NCBI RefSeq assembly: GCF_013408415.1
Contig: NZ_JACCAA010000001.1
Span: 1,922,001-1,986,000, forward strand
Direction of reading: 5' to 3'
DNA length: 64,000 bases
Origin: Nocardioides daedukensis
GTDB lineage: Bacteria; Actinomycetota; Actinomycetes; Propionibacteriales; Nocardioidaceae
The position numbers were made by a program, and so were the translations under genes. Below the pieces are notes generated by a model, which was not told the origin of the DNA, ran no database searches, and saw only the letters and a program-made list of their open reading frames with translations. Below, piece after piece: positions 25,472 to 34,172 of the stretch. How positions within the stretch are numbered: the stretch's first letter is position 1; each line of letters starts with the position of its first letter.

Positions 25472-26296
25472 TCAGCCGGATCGACGCGCCAAGAACGCCA
25501 GCTGCGCTCGTACGCTCATCTCGGCGGCGCCCCACAGCACCGGATCCACGTCGGCATAGACGATCTCGACGACCTTGCGGGGGAACTCGTCCTCCGCGAT
25601 CCCCTCGGGGTGCGGCGCGGCACGCAGCGTCGCGACCGCGGCCTCGACCTGCGCCAACCGCTGGTGCCGGTGCGAGATGTAGTGGTCCAACGCCCCGAGC
25701 GCATCGTTGATCACCGGGCCGTGGCCGGGCCAGATGGCGGCCAGCTCGTGCTCTGCGGCCAACCGGTGCAGGCGGTCCAACGAGTCCAGGTAGGCGCCGA
25801 GCTCTCCGTCGGGATGCGCCACGACCGTCGTACCCCGGCCCAGCACGGTGTCGCCTGTCAGCACGGCACCGTCGGCGGGGACGTGGAACGAGAGTGAGTC
25901 ACTGGTGTGCCCTGGGGTGCCGATCACGTGCACCTCGAGACCATCGACAGCGATCACATCACCGTCGGCGAGACCTTCGGAGCCCAGCTGGTGCGCAGGA
26001 TCCAGGGCGCGTACGCCGCAGCCCATCCGCTCCGCGAACTCCCGGGCGGCCTCGGAGTGGTCGTGGTGGTGATGGGTGAGCAGGACGGCCGCCACCGGGC
26101 CGGAGGCGGCCTCGATGGCGTCGAGGTGGCTGGCGATCGACGGCCCCGGGTCGATCACGATCGAGCGCGCGGCGCCGGGCTCGCGGAGCACCCAGGTGTT
26201 GGTGCCGTCGAGCGTCATCATGTTGGCGTTGGGCGCGAGCACGCACTGCGCGCGCTCGCCGAACGTGCCACCGGACCAGCCCTGGGTCGAGGTCAT
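25472..26296 (-). CDS. MBL-fold metallohydrolase (LACTB2/Rv3677c-like)
   Basis: 274 residues. Binuclear zinc site: LTHHHHDHSEAA (motif HxHxDH), the third His in IGTPGHTSDSL, Asp in VLTGDTVLGRG and the last His in WPGHGP. A C-terminal winged-helix-like stretch follows (HRHQRLAQVEAAV), as in LACTB2-type enzymes, which act on nucleic acids or thioesters. Substrate unknown. It overlaps the upstream Nudix gene by ATGA within the operon DUF4177-ridA-nudix-MBL, which matches the Rv3677c-Rv3678A neighbourhood beside crp. Confidence 0.9.
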   Translation of the reverse strand: MTSTQGWSGGTFGERAQCVLAPNANMMTLDGTNTWVLREPGAARSIVIDPGPSIASHLDAIEAASGPVAAVLLTHHHHDHSEAAREFAERMGCGVRALDPAHQLGSEGLADGDVIAVDGLEVHVIGTPGHTSDSLSFHVPADGAVLTGDTVLGRGTTVVAHPDGELGAYLDSLDRLHRLAAEHELAAIWPGHGPVINDALGALDHYISHRHQRLAQVEAAVATLRAAPHPEGIAEDEFPRKVVEIVYADVDPVLWGAAEMSVRAQLAFLARRSG

Positions 26297-27168
26297 GACG
26301 CGTGCACGGCCTTGCCGACCCGGATGCCGAGCTCGACGATCCGGTCGTTGCTCTCGAGCCGGCCGGTCTCGGGGTTGAACGTCGGCTCGATCATCTCGAA
26401 CGGGACGGCGCTGACCAGTTCGAGCGCCTCGGCCGGCGTACGGGCGTCGAAGAGCTCGCACAAGGTGGCGTACGTCGGAGGAAGCAGCAGCATCTCCTTC
26501 GCGTCACCGGCCTTGATCGCGTCGCGCACCGCCATCCACTCGACCTTGTCGGTCTCGGACGAGACGTCGCGGGTCACCTGTCCCTCGGGCAGGGCCGCCA
26601 CGAAGAACCAGGTCAGGTAGCGCTTGGGCTCGAAGATCGGGGTCAACCAGCCGCCGAGGACGGCGAGTAGGTCGGTGCGGAGCACGAGCCCACGCCTGGT
26701 GAGGAAGTCGGAGAAGACCAGCTCACGGGCCTCGAGGGCTGCTCGATCAGCCTCCCAGGCGTCTCCGGTGGTGTCCGCGACGACCGAGTCCGTCGTACCG
26801 GCGAGCAGCACGCCGGACTCCTCGAAGGTCTCGCGCACCGCGGCGCAGATCAGCTCCTTGGCCTCGTCGGCGTTGCAGCCCATCCGCTCGGCCCATTCCT
26901 CGGGGCTCGGGCCGGCCCACAGCGCCGGGTCGAGCTCGGAGTCGCGATCGTCCACACCGCCCCCGGGGAAGACGCTCATCCCGGCTGCGAACTCCATCCC
27001 GACGTGGCGACGAAGCATGTAGGACTGGAGACCGCCCGGCTGGGCGTCGCCCTCGCGCAACAGCACGACGGTGGAGGCCGAGCGTGGCTTCGCGGGCTCC
27101 TTGGAGCCGTCGAGGAACTTCTTGGCCTGCTCGATCAGGTGCGGGGGCAGGGTGAGTGTCGGGTCCAC
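26293..27168 (-). CDS. Nudix hydrolase (NUDT19-like)
   Basis: 291 residues. N-terminal AKPRSASTVVLLREG and SYMLRRHVGMEFAAGMSVFPGGG begin the fold; the Nudix box is stretched by an insertion of about 35 residues between FPGGG and AVRETFEESGVLL, as in the NUDT19/RP2-like group. Metal ligands of REXXEE are present as RETFEES (second Glu retained, last position Ser), so catalysis is likely but not certain. GTG start one base after the ridA stop. Probably hydrolyses a CoA- or nucleotide-type diphosphate. Confidence 0.85.
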   Translation of the reverse strand: MDPTLTLPPHLIEQAKKFLDGSKEPAKPRSASTVVLLREGDAQPGGLQSYMLRRHVGMEFAAGMSVFPGGGVDDRDSELDPALWAGPSPEEWAERMGCNADEAKELICAAVRETFEESGVLLAGTTDSVVADTTGDAWEADRAALEARELVFSDFLTRRGLVLRTDLLAVLGGWLTPIFEPKRYLTWFFVAALPEGQVTRDVSSETDKVEWMAVRDAIKAGDAKEMLLLPPTYATLCELFDARTPAEALELVSAVPFEMIEPTFNPETGRLESNDRIVELGIRVGKAVHAS

Positions 27169-27169
27169 C

Positions 27170-27628
27170 TCAGACCTCGACGGTGATCTCGACCTCGACC
27201 GGGGCGTTCAGCGGGAGCACCGGTACGCCGACTGCGGAGCGGGCGTGCACGCCGGCCTCGCCGAAGGCCTTGCCGAGCAGCTCCGAGACGCCGTTGGCGA
27301 CCTGGGGCTGCCCAGTGAAGTCGGGGGTGGAGGCGATGAAGGCGACCACCTTGACCACGCGCTTGACCTGGTCGAGGTCACCGACCAGCGCCTTCACGGC
27401 AGCGATGGCGTTGAGGCCACACTGCTGGGCGCAGGCGACGGCCTCCTCCTCGGAGACCTCACCGCCGACCTTGCCGGTGGTGATGAGCTCACCGGACCGC
27501 ATCGGCAGCTGGCCCGAGGTCATCACCAGGTTGCCGGTGCGGACGGCCGGGACATAGACGGCGACCGGCTTGGCGACCTCCGGGACGCTCAGGCCGAGCT
27601 CGGCCAGGCGGTCCTCGACTGCGCTCAT
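27170..27628 (-). CDS. ridA: RidA family protein (YjgF/YER057c/UK114)
   Basis: 152 residues. RidA features: a YVPAVRTGNLVMTSGQLPM strand region, EEAVACAQQCGLNAIAAVKA helix, and the RSAVGVPVLPLNAPVEVE end with the conserved Arg that contacts substrate and the Pro-Leu-Asn-Ala segment. This subgroup (longer N-terminus, Rv3678c-like) is usually an enamine/imine deaminase that protects against reactive 2-aminoacrylate, although substrates differ. Overlaps the 50-residue DUF4177 gene by ATGA and is followed 1 base later by the Nudix gene. Confidence 0.9.
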   Translation of the reverse strand: MSAVEDRLAELGLSVPEVAKPVAVYVPAVRTGNLVMTSGQLPMRSGELITTGKVGGEVSEEEAVACAQQCGLNAIAAVKALVGDLDQVKRVVKVVAFIASTPDFTGQPQVANGVSELLGKAFGEAGVHARSAVGVPVLPLNAPVEVEITVEV

Positions 27629-27777
27629 TCGATCGGCCGCTTGAAGAAGGCGACCATTCCGCCCTGGGCGTTCGTGGTGAGCTGCACGAGCTCCCACCCG
27701 TCCTGCCCGAAGTTGTTGAGCATGAGGCCCTCGTTGTGGAGCGGAATCGGCGCGACTTGGTATTCCCACTTGGTCAT
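27625..27777 (-). CDS. DUF4177-like small protein
   Basis: 50 residues, starting MTKWEYQVAPIPLHNEG and ending QGGMVAFFKRPIE, with the DUF4177 pattern of a WEY start and a DGWELVQL core that forms a small beta-alpha fold. It corresponds to Rv3678A, which lies before the ridA gene in mycobacteria. Its TGA overlaps the ridA ATG. TATGGT on the minus strand (27785-27790) ends 7 bases before the ATG, so the operon mRNA is probably leaderless. Function unknown. Confidence 0.85.
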   Translation of the reverse strand: MTKWEYQVAPIPLHNEGLMLNNFGQDGWELVQLTTNAQGGMVAFFKRPIE

Positions 27778-27860
27778 GCTCGGCACCATACCGCCCCGAT
27801 GCAGCGGCCATCAGGGCGCTCCGGGGCGCGGAGTCGGTGGTCGTCGCTAGCGTGCTCGAC

Positions 27861-28589
27861 ATGACCGCACCCGCCGAGCTCGCCGCCCTGGTCCGGCGCC
27901 GTATCGCCGCGGTGGCCGACCCGGCCAAGGCCCCGGGGATGCAGGCCTACATGAAGTCGGCAATGCCCTACCGCGGAGTGACCTCGGTGCCGTTGCGACG
28001 GGTCCTGCGCGAGACCTTCGACGAGCACCGGCTCGACGACGAGGGGTCGTGGCACGACACGGTCCGGTTGCTGTGGGACGGGGCGGCGTTCCGTGAGGAG
28101 CGCTATGCCGCCACCACCCTGGCCGGTCATCGCCTCTATCGCGAGCACCAGCAACCGCACACCCTGGACCTCCACCGCGATCTCATCGTCGACGGTGCGT
28201 GGTGGGACCACGTCGACGACATCGCGACCCATCTGGTGCGCGGCATCCTGCTCGGTCATCGCGAAGCGGTCACGCCGGTGCTGGCGGCATGGGCGTGCGA
28301 GGACGACATGTGGCTCAGGCGTGCCTCGATCATCTGCCAGGTGAGCCTGCGCGGCGACCTGGACCGCCGACTGCTCGTCCATGCGATCGACGCCAACCTC
28401 GACGGATCCACCCGGAGCGCGCCCGCGGAGTCGACGTACGGGCGGGAGTTCTTCATCCGCAAGGCGATCGGCTGGGCACTGCGCGACCACTTCCGCACCG
28501 ATCCGGACTGGGTGCGTGAGTTCGTGGCCGAGCGCGGCCCGCGGCTCTCGGGGCTCTCACGGCGCGAAGCCCTCAAGCACGACCGCTAG
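27861..28589 (+). CDS. DNA alkylation repair protein, AlkD-like
   Basis: 242 residues, mostly alpha-helical HEAT-like repeats as in AlkC/AlkD glycosylases. Family signatures: AYMKSAMPYRGVTSVPLR near the N-terminus, WDHVDDIATHLVRG (Trp-Asp of the lesion-binding cleft), RRASIICQ, and FFIRKAIGWALRDH. It would excise N3- and N7-alkylated bases without flipping the base. TAGCGT (27848-27853) ends 7 bases before the ATG, so a leaderless start divergent from the DUF4177 operon. First gene of the 13.7-kb segment that interrupts the mycobacterial gene order. Confidence 0.9.
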   Translation: MTAPAELAALVRRRIAAVADPAKAPGMQAYMKSAMPYRGVTSVPLRRVLRETFDEHRLDDEGSWHDTVRLLWDGAAFREERYAATTLAGHRLYREHQQPHTLDLHRDLIVDGAWWDHVDDIATHLVRGILLGHREAVTPVLAAWACEDDMWLRRASIICQVSLRGDLDRRLLVHAIDANLDGSTRSAPAESTYGREFFIRKAIGWALRDHFRTDPDWVREFVAERGPRLSGLSRREALKHDR

Positions 28590-28666
28590 CTGTTGCGGGG
28601 CCACACGCTATTGACGCCTGGCACCGAGGTTGACCTTCGAGTTGGTTGAGGCCCGACTATGTTCAG

Positions 28667-29724
28667 GTGACTGACCCAGGGTTGATGTCGATCGGCGCGT
28701 TCGCCAAGCTCGCCGGACTGACTGCGAGCGCGTTGCGGTTCTATGACGATGCCGGTCTACTTCGTCCCGAGCGCGTCGACCCCCTGAGCGGGTACCGGTT
28801 CTACAGCGAGGCGCAACTGGTGCGTGCCTTGCAGTTGCGTCAGTTGCGCGAGATCGGAATGCCGCTACCCACGATCGGCCGGTTCTTCACGGCCAGCGCC
28901 GCGGACGCCCTACGGCTCATCGACGACCAGGTAGCCAGGGCCACTGCAGAGGCCGAGGGGATTCAGCAGACCGCAGCGGCACTCAAGGCCTTCCTCGGCG
29001 AGGGCGCCTACCTCACCCTGTGTGTTCTGCCGGGCCCGGTCCTCGCGGCGGCTGTCGATCAGGTCCTGGCCACCACGACTCACGACCCCGAGATTCCGGT
29101 CTTGGGCGGCGTGCGCCTGGAAGCAGACCCCGACGCTCTCTCGCTGACCGCGACCGATCGCTACCGCCTCGCCACGCGGACGCTGGTACCAGCCAGCCTT
29201 CTGCCGCTTCCTGGGCGGGGACGCTGGCCGGAGACGACCTCCAGGCCGCCACGTCGCGGCTCCGGCGGAGCCTCACCGTGACGCTGGAAGCGGGCGAGCG
29301 GACCCTGGACCTCCGCACGGCCGACGGTGCCGTGGCCCACTGCCGCGTGCTGACAGAGGTCTTCCCTGACTACGGGCTCCTGATTGGGTCCCTCCCCGCG
29401 GTGACGCATCGCGTCACGGTCGAGACGCAGCAGATCCTCAAGGCGCTAGAACAAGCGCCGGCGAAGGTCGGTCTGCGGGTCGCTGACAGTCAGCCGAGTC
29501 TCCTGCTGCCCAAGGGTGCCGTCGTGGATCTGAACGGCACCGCCACGGGTCCCGATCTGACCCTCTGGTTCGAGCTGATCACGTTGTACCCCGCGTTGAG
29601 CCACGCGCTCGGCAACGACTTGATGCTCGACCTCCGCGGCACCGACCAGCCAGCCACTGTCCGGTCAGCCGACGAAGGCGACCTCACCATGCTCGTCATG
29701 CCCTGCCGCACCGGTCCGTCCTGA
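28667..29724 (+). pseudogene. MerR regulator fused to a DNA sliding-clamp-like domain, frameshifted
   Basis: The first frame encodes a MerR helix-turn-helix (SIGAFAKLAGLTASALRFYD, then GYRFYSEAQLVRALQLRQL) and the start of a DnaN-like clamp domain (VLGGVRLEADPDALSLTATDRYRL). Near 29190-29215 the frame is lost; the clamp continues one frame back with WAGTLAGDDLQAATSRLRRS through ALEQAPAKVG to DEGDLTMLVMP at the end. One missing base explains this. A TTGACC (28630-28635) / GACTAT (28655-28660) pair has the 19-bp spacer typical of MerR promoters and places GTG 28667 at the mRNA 5' end. Intact actinobacterial homologues are about 350 residues. Confidence 0.75.
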
Positions 29725-29798
29725 CCGGACGACCCCACCTGAACGACTGCTCGACGACCTTATCCGCCCACCAAGATGACAGGGACTGGACCAATCCC

Positions 29799-30307
29799 AT
29801 GACCGAAGCTTCAGCCGCGCCCGATCCGACGATGGAGGCCATCGGGAACGCCGTGGTCCTCGGACGCGAGGGCGATCCCGAGTCAGCCAGGCGCGACCTG
29901 CTGGCCATCTGGCACCAGATCGGGTTGCGAGCGACCCGTTCCACCGCTGCACGCTTGCTCACTACTTGGCCGATCCCTACGAGGATCCCGCAGAGGCGCT
30001 CATCTGGGACGTCCGCGCCCTCGATGCCGCCGAGGCCATCACTGATGAACGTGCCCAGCAGCACCACGCCAGCCTCCACGTCGCCGGGTTCTATCCGAGC
30101 CTCTACCTCAACATCGCCGACAACCTCCGCCGCCTGAGCTCCTTCGACGCGGCCGCTGAGCACATCCGCCACGCCGAGCAGCACGCCGCCGCGCTATCCG
30201 ACGACGCGTATGGCAACACCATCCGCACGGCGATCGACGAAGTTCACGAGGCCATCGACAACCGCGACACCGCACGCCGTGCGTCCGCGCCCGGCGCGGC
30301 CCGGTGA
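29799..30307 (+). pseudogene. TPR-like conserved hypothetical protein, frameshifted
   Basis: The first frame starts MTEASAAPDPTMEAIGNAVV and reads GDPESARRDLLAIWHQIG, after which the sense continues in another frame as DPFHRCTLAHYLADPYEDP, ALIWDVRALDAAEA, GFYPSLYLNIADNLRRLSSFDAA. The break lies in ATCGGGTTGCG at about 29922-29932: one extra G restores a continuous reading frame of about 170 codons. Intact relatives are small helical repeat proteins common in actinobacteria next to regulators; function unknown. The gene ends in a GTGA overlap with the transposase remnant. Confidence 0.72.
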
Positions 30308-30550
30308 CGCACAAGAATGCGCCGCTCACCGTTGAAGGGCGCCGTCGACTCATTGAGCGATGCAGGACCAGGCCCATAGCCCATGTCGCAGCCGAGATGG
30401 GCATATCCCGCGCCTGCGCGAGCAAGTGGGTCAACAGATGGCGTCGTCACGGCGACCTCGGCCTGCTCGACCCAGCGTCAACACCGCCATAGCCCCACCG
30501 CGACTCCAGCAGACGTAGTCGCGCTGATCGAGGTCTGGCGGCGGGAGCAA
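30304..30550 (+). pseudogene. IS481-family transposase, N-terminal remnant
   Basis: Starts VTHKNAPLTVEGRRRLIE and RTRPIAHVAAEMGISRACAS, the conserved N-terminal helix-turn-helix of IS481 transposases. After about 60 codons it stops; one extra C in CACCGCCATAGCC (about 30480-30493) shifts the frame, and the sense resumes as SPTATPADVVALIEVWRRE before similarity ends near 30550. The DDE catalytic domain and inverted repeats are missing. To 30637 nothing further is recognisable. Confidence 0.75.
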
Positions 30551-30637
30551 CTACCACCGCCCCCACAGCACCGCCGGAGGTCGACCGCCAGCGGCCCGCC
30601 TCCGGGGCAGCGTCACGAACGTCCTGCCCTCCTACAG

Positions 30638-32905
30638 CTAGTCCTCGAGCGCCTGCGCGATCCGGGTCCGGAGGTCTCCGGTGAGTGGATGGTCTGCCTC
30701 GATGAACGCCGCCGGCATGCCGAGTGGGGCGTCGACGGTGTGGGTCCGGTCGCCGGCATAGGTCTTCCCGGTGATGAGGTGCACCCACCGGCCCGGCGGG
30801 AGAGTCACCTCGACGGTGTCCGCGTCGTGCTCCAGCACCGGCGCGACGAGGATCGAGTCACCGAGGAAGAACTGGGTGTCCACCTCAGCAGCGCGGGTGC
30901 CGGGGTGGACCAGCCAGCCGTGCCGGATCACCGGTACGCCGGTGGTGAGCGCCTGCTCGATGAAGGGCCGGCGGTATGACGCCAGCTCGGCGAAGACGCG
31001 CGTCATCCGGGCGAACGCCTCCTCGCTCGCCGCGGAGTCATAGACCTGCGCGTTCTCGGCGGGCCGATTGCCCTCGTGGGTGCGCATCACGACACCGAAC
31101 GCGGCATATTCGGTCCAGCGCTCGAGCAGGTCCTCGGGTCTGGTGTAGTTCCGGATCACGGCGTTGATCGAGGTGTAGCCGCCGATGTCGGAGTGGACCA
31201 GGGGCCAACCCGAGACGCCGGCGGAGAACGTGCCCAGCAGCGCCGAGGCGAGACCGTCCTCGGCGCCGAAGTCGACGAGCTGGTCACCGTTCCAGAACAA
31301 CGATGCGTGCTCGTCCATGCCGCTCGATCCGGCGCGGAACCAGGTCACGCAGTCGGGCTTGTCCGCCAGCTCACAGGCCGCGCGCACCGTCTTGGCCCAG
31401 AGCAACGGCCACTGGTTGTGGGCGGTCGCCGCGTCACCTTCGGCGACCCGTGCGTCGAAGGGCAGGCCCTCACCGAAGTCGGCCATGAACCCGTCAACGC
31501 CGTCGGCCAGGACTTCGTCAGCGATCACGCGGGCGAACCAGTCGCGGGCCGCCGGATCGGTCAGGTCGACCAGGGCCGCGTCGAACCCGCCCTGGTCGAG
31601 CAGGTAGGGAGAGCCGTCCTCCTTCTCCACCAGGTGGCCGGCCGCCTTGGCCTCGGCGAACAGGTTGCGGATGTCGGGATCGTCCTTGGGCGCAGCGTCG
31701 ACCAGGAACGTGTTGACGTAGGTCGTCGTACGGATTCCTTGCTCGGCCAGGTCCGCGACCAGCTCGGCCCAGTCTGGGTAGCGCTCCCGGTCCAGCTGCC
31801 AGGTCCACCAGAGCCGGTCTCCGAACGACGTGGTGCGCTGGCCGGTCCAGTCCTGCAGCCACACCGCCGAGATGCGGGTGCCTGCCTCGCGCAGCTCGGC
31901 CACCTCACGACGTACCTTCTCGGTCCCGCCCTGGAGTCCGATCACCGCGCCCTGCTGGGTCCACTCGGCCAGTGGAGGCGAGGCGACCTGGTCGGTGCGG
32001 GCGACCACCTCGGTGGGGCTGGCTCCGGCGGAGAGCTCGGCTCGCAGCCTGGGCGCCCAGACCTCCAACCCCACCCGCTCGGGGTCGCGGGTGTCGGCCA
32101 CCGCGAAGGCGTGCGACTCCTCGACCTCGGGATCGAGGCGCACCTTGCGCAGGTCGTCGGTCACGAACGTCGACCACGCGGCATACGTCATCTGCTCGGT
32201 CCCGCCGGCGGCCTTGTTGGTGAGGTCGGCGAGGAAGGTCAGCGGCTGGGTTCCACGCCCGACCCCCTGCTCGCGGTCCACGATCGGCAGCAACCGACCG
32301 TCGAGGTCGAAGTCGGTGAACTGCTCGCCGAAACCGTGCACGCCGGCGTCCTTCGTGCGTCCGCTGACCAGGCCGACCGCGTCCAGCTCACCGTCGGTGA
32401 CCAGGTCGGCCACCACCGCGTCGCCCTTGCGCGACAGGGTCAGGGAGTATGCCGCCCGCTCACCGTCCCCGCCGAGCTCACCGTTGAGCACCACCTCGTC
32501 GCCCCACTCCGAGACCTCGTCGATGCTCTGCTTGCCGAGCCGGTCGGCCAGCTCGACGTCGGCCCAGAAATAGCCGCGGTGCTCCTGCCAAGTCACCTCT
32601 CCGCGGGCGCCGGTGACGAAGGACGTGCCGGCGAGCGAGGCGAACACCGTGGCGTCGTCCCGCTCGATGACGAGCTGGTCGTCGGTGACCCGGATGGTGA
32701 CCGGCCCCATCTCCCACGTGCCTCGGGCGCCCTCGGCGACCTCGAGACGACCGGGATCCACGACGTCCAAGTGGTCCTCGGGGAGCGTGGACATGAAGAC
32801 CAGCATTCCGGCCGCGGCGACGGCCAGGACCAGCACGAGCGCGATGACGGTGCGGCGCAACCAGACCAGGCCCCGGCGCTTCCTCGGCTCGCTCACGCCC
32901 ACCAC
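30638..32905 (-). CDS. Membrane-anchored GH31 glycosidase, probable sulfoquinovosidase
   Basis: 755 residues. A basic start and one helix (about 17-38) anchor it with the catalytic part outside. The GH31 barrel has nucleophile D476 (GFMADFGEGLP) and acid/base D541 (WNGDQLVDF). The residues that recognise sulfoquinovose in E. coli YihQ (Q262, Q288, R301, W304, Y508) are all present as Q325, Q351, R364, W367 and Y577 with constant offsets. It should release sulfoquinovose from plant or algal sulfolipid glycosides. No sulfoglycolysis genes are adjacent. The start is GTG 32905; a GTG at 32896 (SEPRKRRG) is as likely. Divergent from the two-component system at 33027. Confidence 0.85.
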   Translation of the reverse strand: MVGVSEPRKRRGLVWLRRTVIALVLVLAVAAAGMLVFMSTLPEDHLDVVDPGRLEVAEGARGTWEMGPVTIRVTDDQLVIERDDATVFASLAGTSFVTGARGEVTWQEHRGYFWADVELADRLGKQSIDEVSEWGDEVVLNGELGGDGERAAYSLTLSRKGDAVVADLVTDGELDAVGLVSGRTKDAGVHGFGEQFTDFDLDGRLLPIVDREQGVGRGTQPLTFLADLTNKAAGGTEQMTYAAWSTFVTDDLRKVRLDPEVEESHAFAVADTRDPERVGLEVWAPRLRAELSAGASPTEVVARTDQVASPPLAEWTQQGAVIGLQGGTEKVRREVAELREAGTRISAVWLQDWTGQRTTSFGDRLWWTWQLDRERYPDWAELVADLAEQGIRTTTYVNTFLVDAAPKDDPDIRNLFAEAKAAGHLVEKEDGSPYLLDQGGFDAALVDLTDPAARDWFARVIADEVLADGVDGFMADFGEGLPFDARVAEGDAATAHNQWPLLWAKTVRAACELADKPDCVTWFRAGSSGMDEHASLFWNGDQLVDFGAEDGLASALLGTFSAGVSGWPLVHSDIGGYTSINAVIRNYTRPEDLLERWTEYAAFGVVMRTHEGNRPAENAQVYDSAASEEAFARMTRVFAELASYRRPFIEQALTTGVPVIRHGWLVHPGTRAAEVDTQFFLGDSILVAPVLEHDADTVEVTLPPGRWVHLITGKTYAGDRTHTVDAPLGMPAAFIEADHPLTGDLRTRIAQALED

Positions 32906-33026
32906 CCAAGCATGCTGGGATGCTCACGCGCGCGATCTCTCGCCAAGCCGGGTCATCCCGGAGTCGCAGGGATCATCCGCCCACAGCCTGACGCCGGCGC
33001 ATCTGGTGCGCACTAGGGTCACTGGC

Positions 33027-34172
33027 ATGCGGCAGCCGTGGAGACTGGGTGAGCGGGGCGAGCGCTGGCTCGACCGTGCGCTCGCCGGCTTCCTGGTCGC
33101 ACCGGTGCTGCTGGCGACTCCGTTCGGCGTCTTCGAGCCCGTTGTCGCTTTCATCGTGCTCATCCAGACGCTGCCGCTGTTCTGGCGACGCTCCCACCCG
33201 GTCCCGGTCGCCGCGATCGTGATGCTGGGTCACCTGTTCCAGTTGGTGGTCTCCGACCTGCCGGCCTGGGGGCAGCTCAGTGCACCGGTGGTGATCTACT
33301 CCGTGGCCAGGTTCTCCACGGCCCGCTGGGGTGGTGTGGTCCTGGCCGCGGGTCTGGCCGGGGCCGTGCTCGGGCCGCTGGACTGGCTCGGGCCCTTCGA
33401 GGTCGGGGCCACCGCGTTCGTCTCCTACTTCCTCACCGTGGCCGCGATCGTCGTGGCCAGCTGGGCGCTCGGCACCATGGGCCGGACCCGGGCGGCGTAC
33501 GTCGACTCACTCATCGAGCGCGGTGAGCGACTGGAGCGCGAGGCCGAGCAGCAGGCCCTGCTGGCCGTTCAGGACGAGCGGGCCCGGATCGCCCGGGAGA
33601 TGCACGACGTGGTCGCGCACGGGTTGTCGGTGATCGTGGTGCAGGCCGACGGTGCGCGCTATGCCGCGGCCAAGGACCCGAGTCGGGCCACCGCCTCACT
33701 GGAGACGATCTCCGAGACCGGGCGTGAGGCGTTGACAGAGATGCGCCGGATGCTCGGCCTGCTGCGTTCCGAGGAGTCGGGCACCGCTCCGCAGCCGGGA
33801 CTGCCGGACCTCCCCCGTCTGGTCGAGGAGGCCAGAGCAGGTGGGATGCGACTCGATGCCGACCTGCCCGATCCGTGGCCCCGGGTGGCCGACGGGGTGG
33901 CGCTGACGGCCTACCGGATCGTCCAGGAGGCGTTGACCAACGTGCGCAAGCACGCGGGCGCAGACGTCCACGCGGCACTGAGGCTGGGCTGGGACGGGCG
34001 CACGATGACGATCGACATCGTCGATGACGGACGAGGTGCGGCCGCGCTCAGCGACGGCCGCGGACTCGGGCTGGTGGGAATGCGGGAACGAGCCCTCGTG
34101 CACGGCGGCTCAGTGATCTCCGGACCTCGGCCAGGCGGAGGATTCTCCGTGTCTGCGAGACTTCCGACATGA
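33027..34172 (+). CDS. Sensor histidine kinase, NarL-type (HisKA_3)
   Basis: 381 residues. Four to five hydrophobic helices fill residues 15-145 without a large extracytoplasmic loop. The HisKA_3 box is ARIAREMHDVVAHGLSVI, with the phospho-acceptor His followed by Asp, and the HATPase has ALTNVRKHA and DDGRGA, GLVGMRERA. This is the intramembrane-sensing class often linked to ABC exporters. TAGGGT (33014-33019) ends 7 bases upstream of ATG, giving a leaderless start. It is followed by an SDR gene and its response regulator, each joined by ATGA. Confidence 0.92.
   Translation: MRQPWRLGERGERWLDRALAGFLVAPVLLATPFGVFEPVVAFIVLIQTLPLFWRRSHPVPVAAIVMLGHLFQLVVSDLPAWGQLSAPVVIYSVARFSTARWGGVVLAAGLAGAVLGPLDWLGPFEVGATAFVSYFLTVAAIVVASWALGTMGRTRAAYVDSLIERGERLEREAEQQALLAVQDERARIAREMHDVVAHGLSVIVVQADGARYAAAKDPSRATASLETISETGREALTEMRRMLGLLRSEESGTAPQPGLPDLPRLVEEARAGGMRLDADLPDPWPRVADGVALTAYRIVQEALTNVRKHAGADVHAALRLGWDGRTMTIDIVDDGRGAAALSDGRGLGLVGMRERALVHGGSVISGPRPGGGFSVSARLPT

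Noticed and set aside
31076..33016. Plus-strand 646-codon frame opposite the GH31 gene
   Set aside because: Shadow frame; the minus strand encodes the GH31 catalytic residues.
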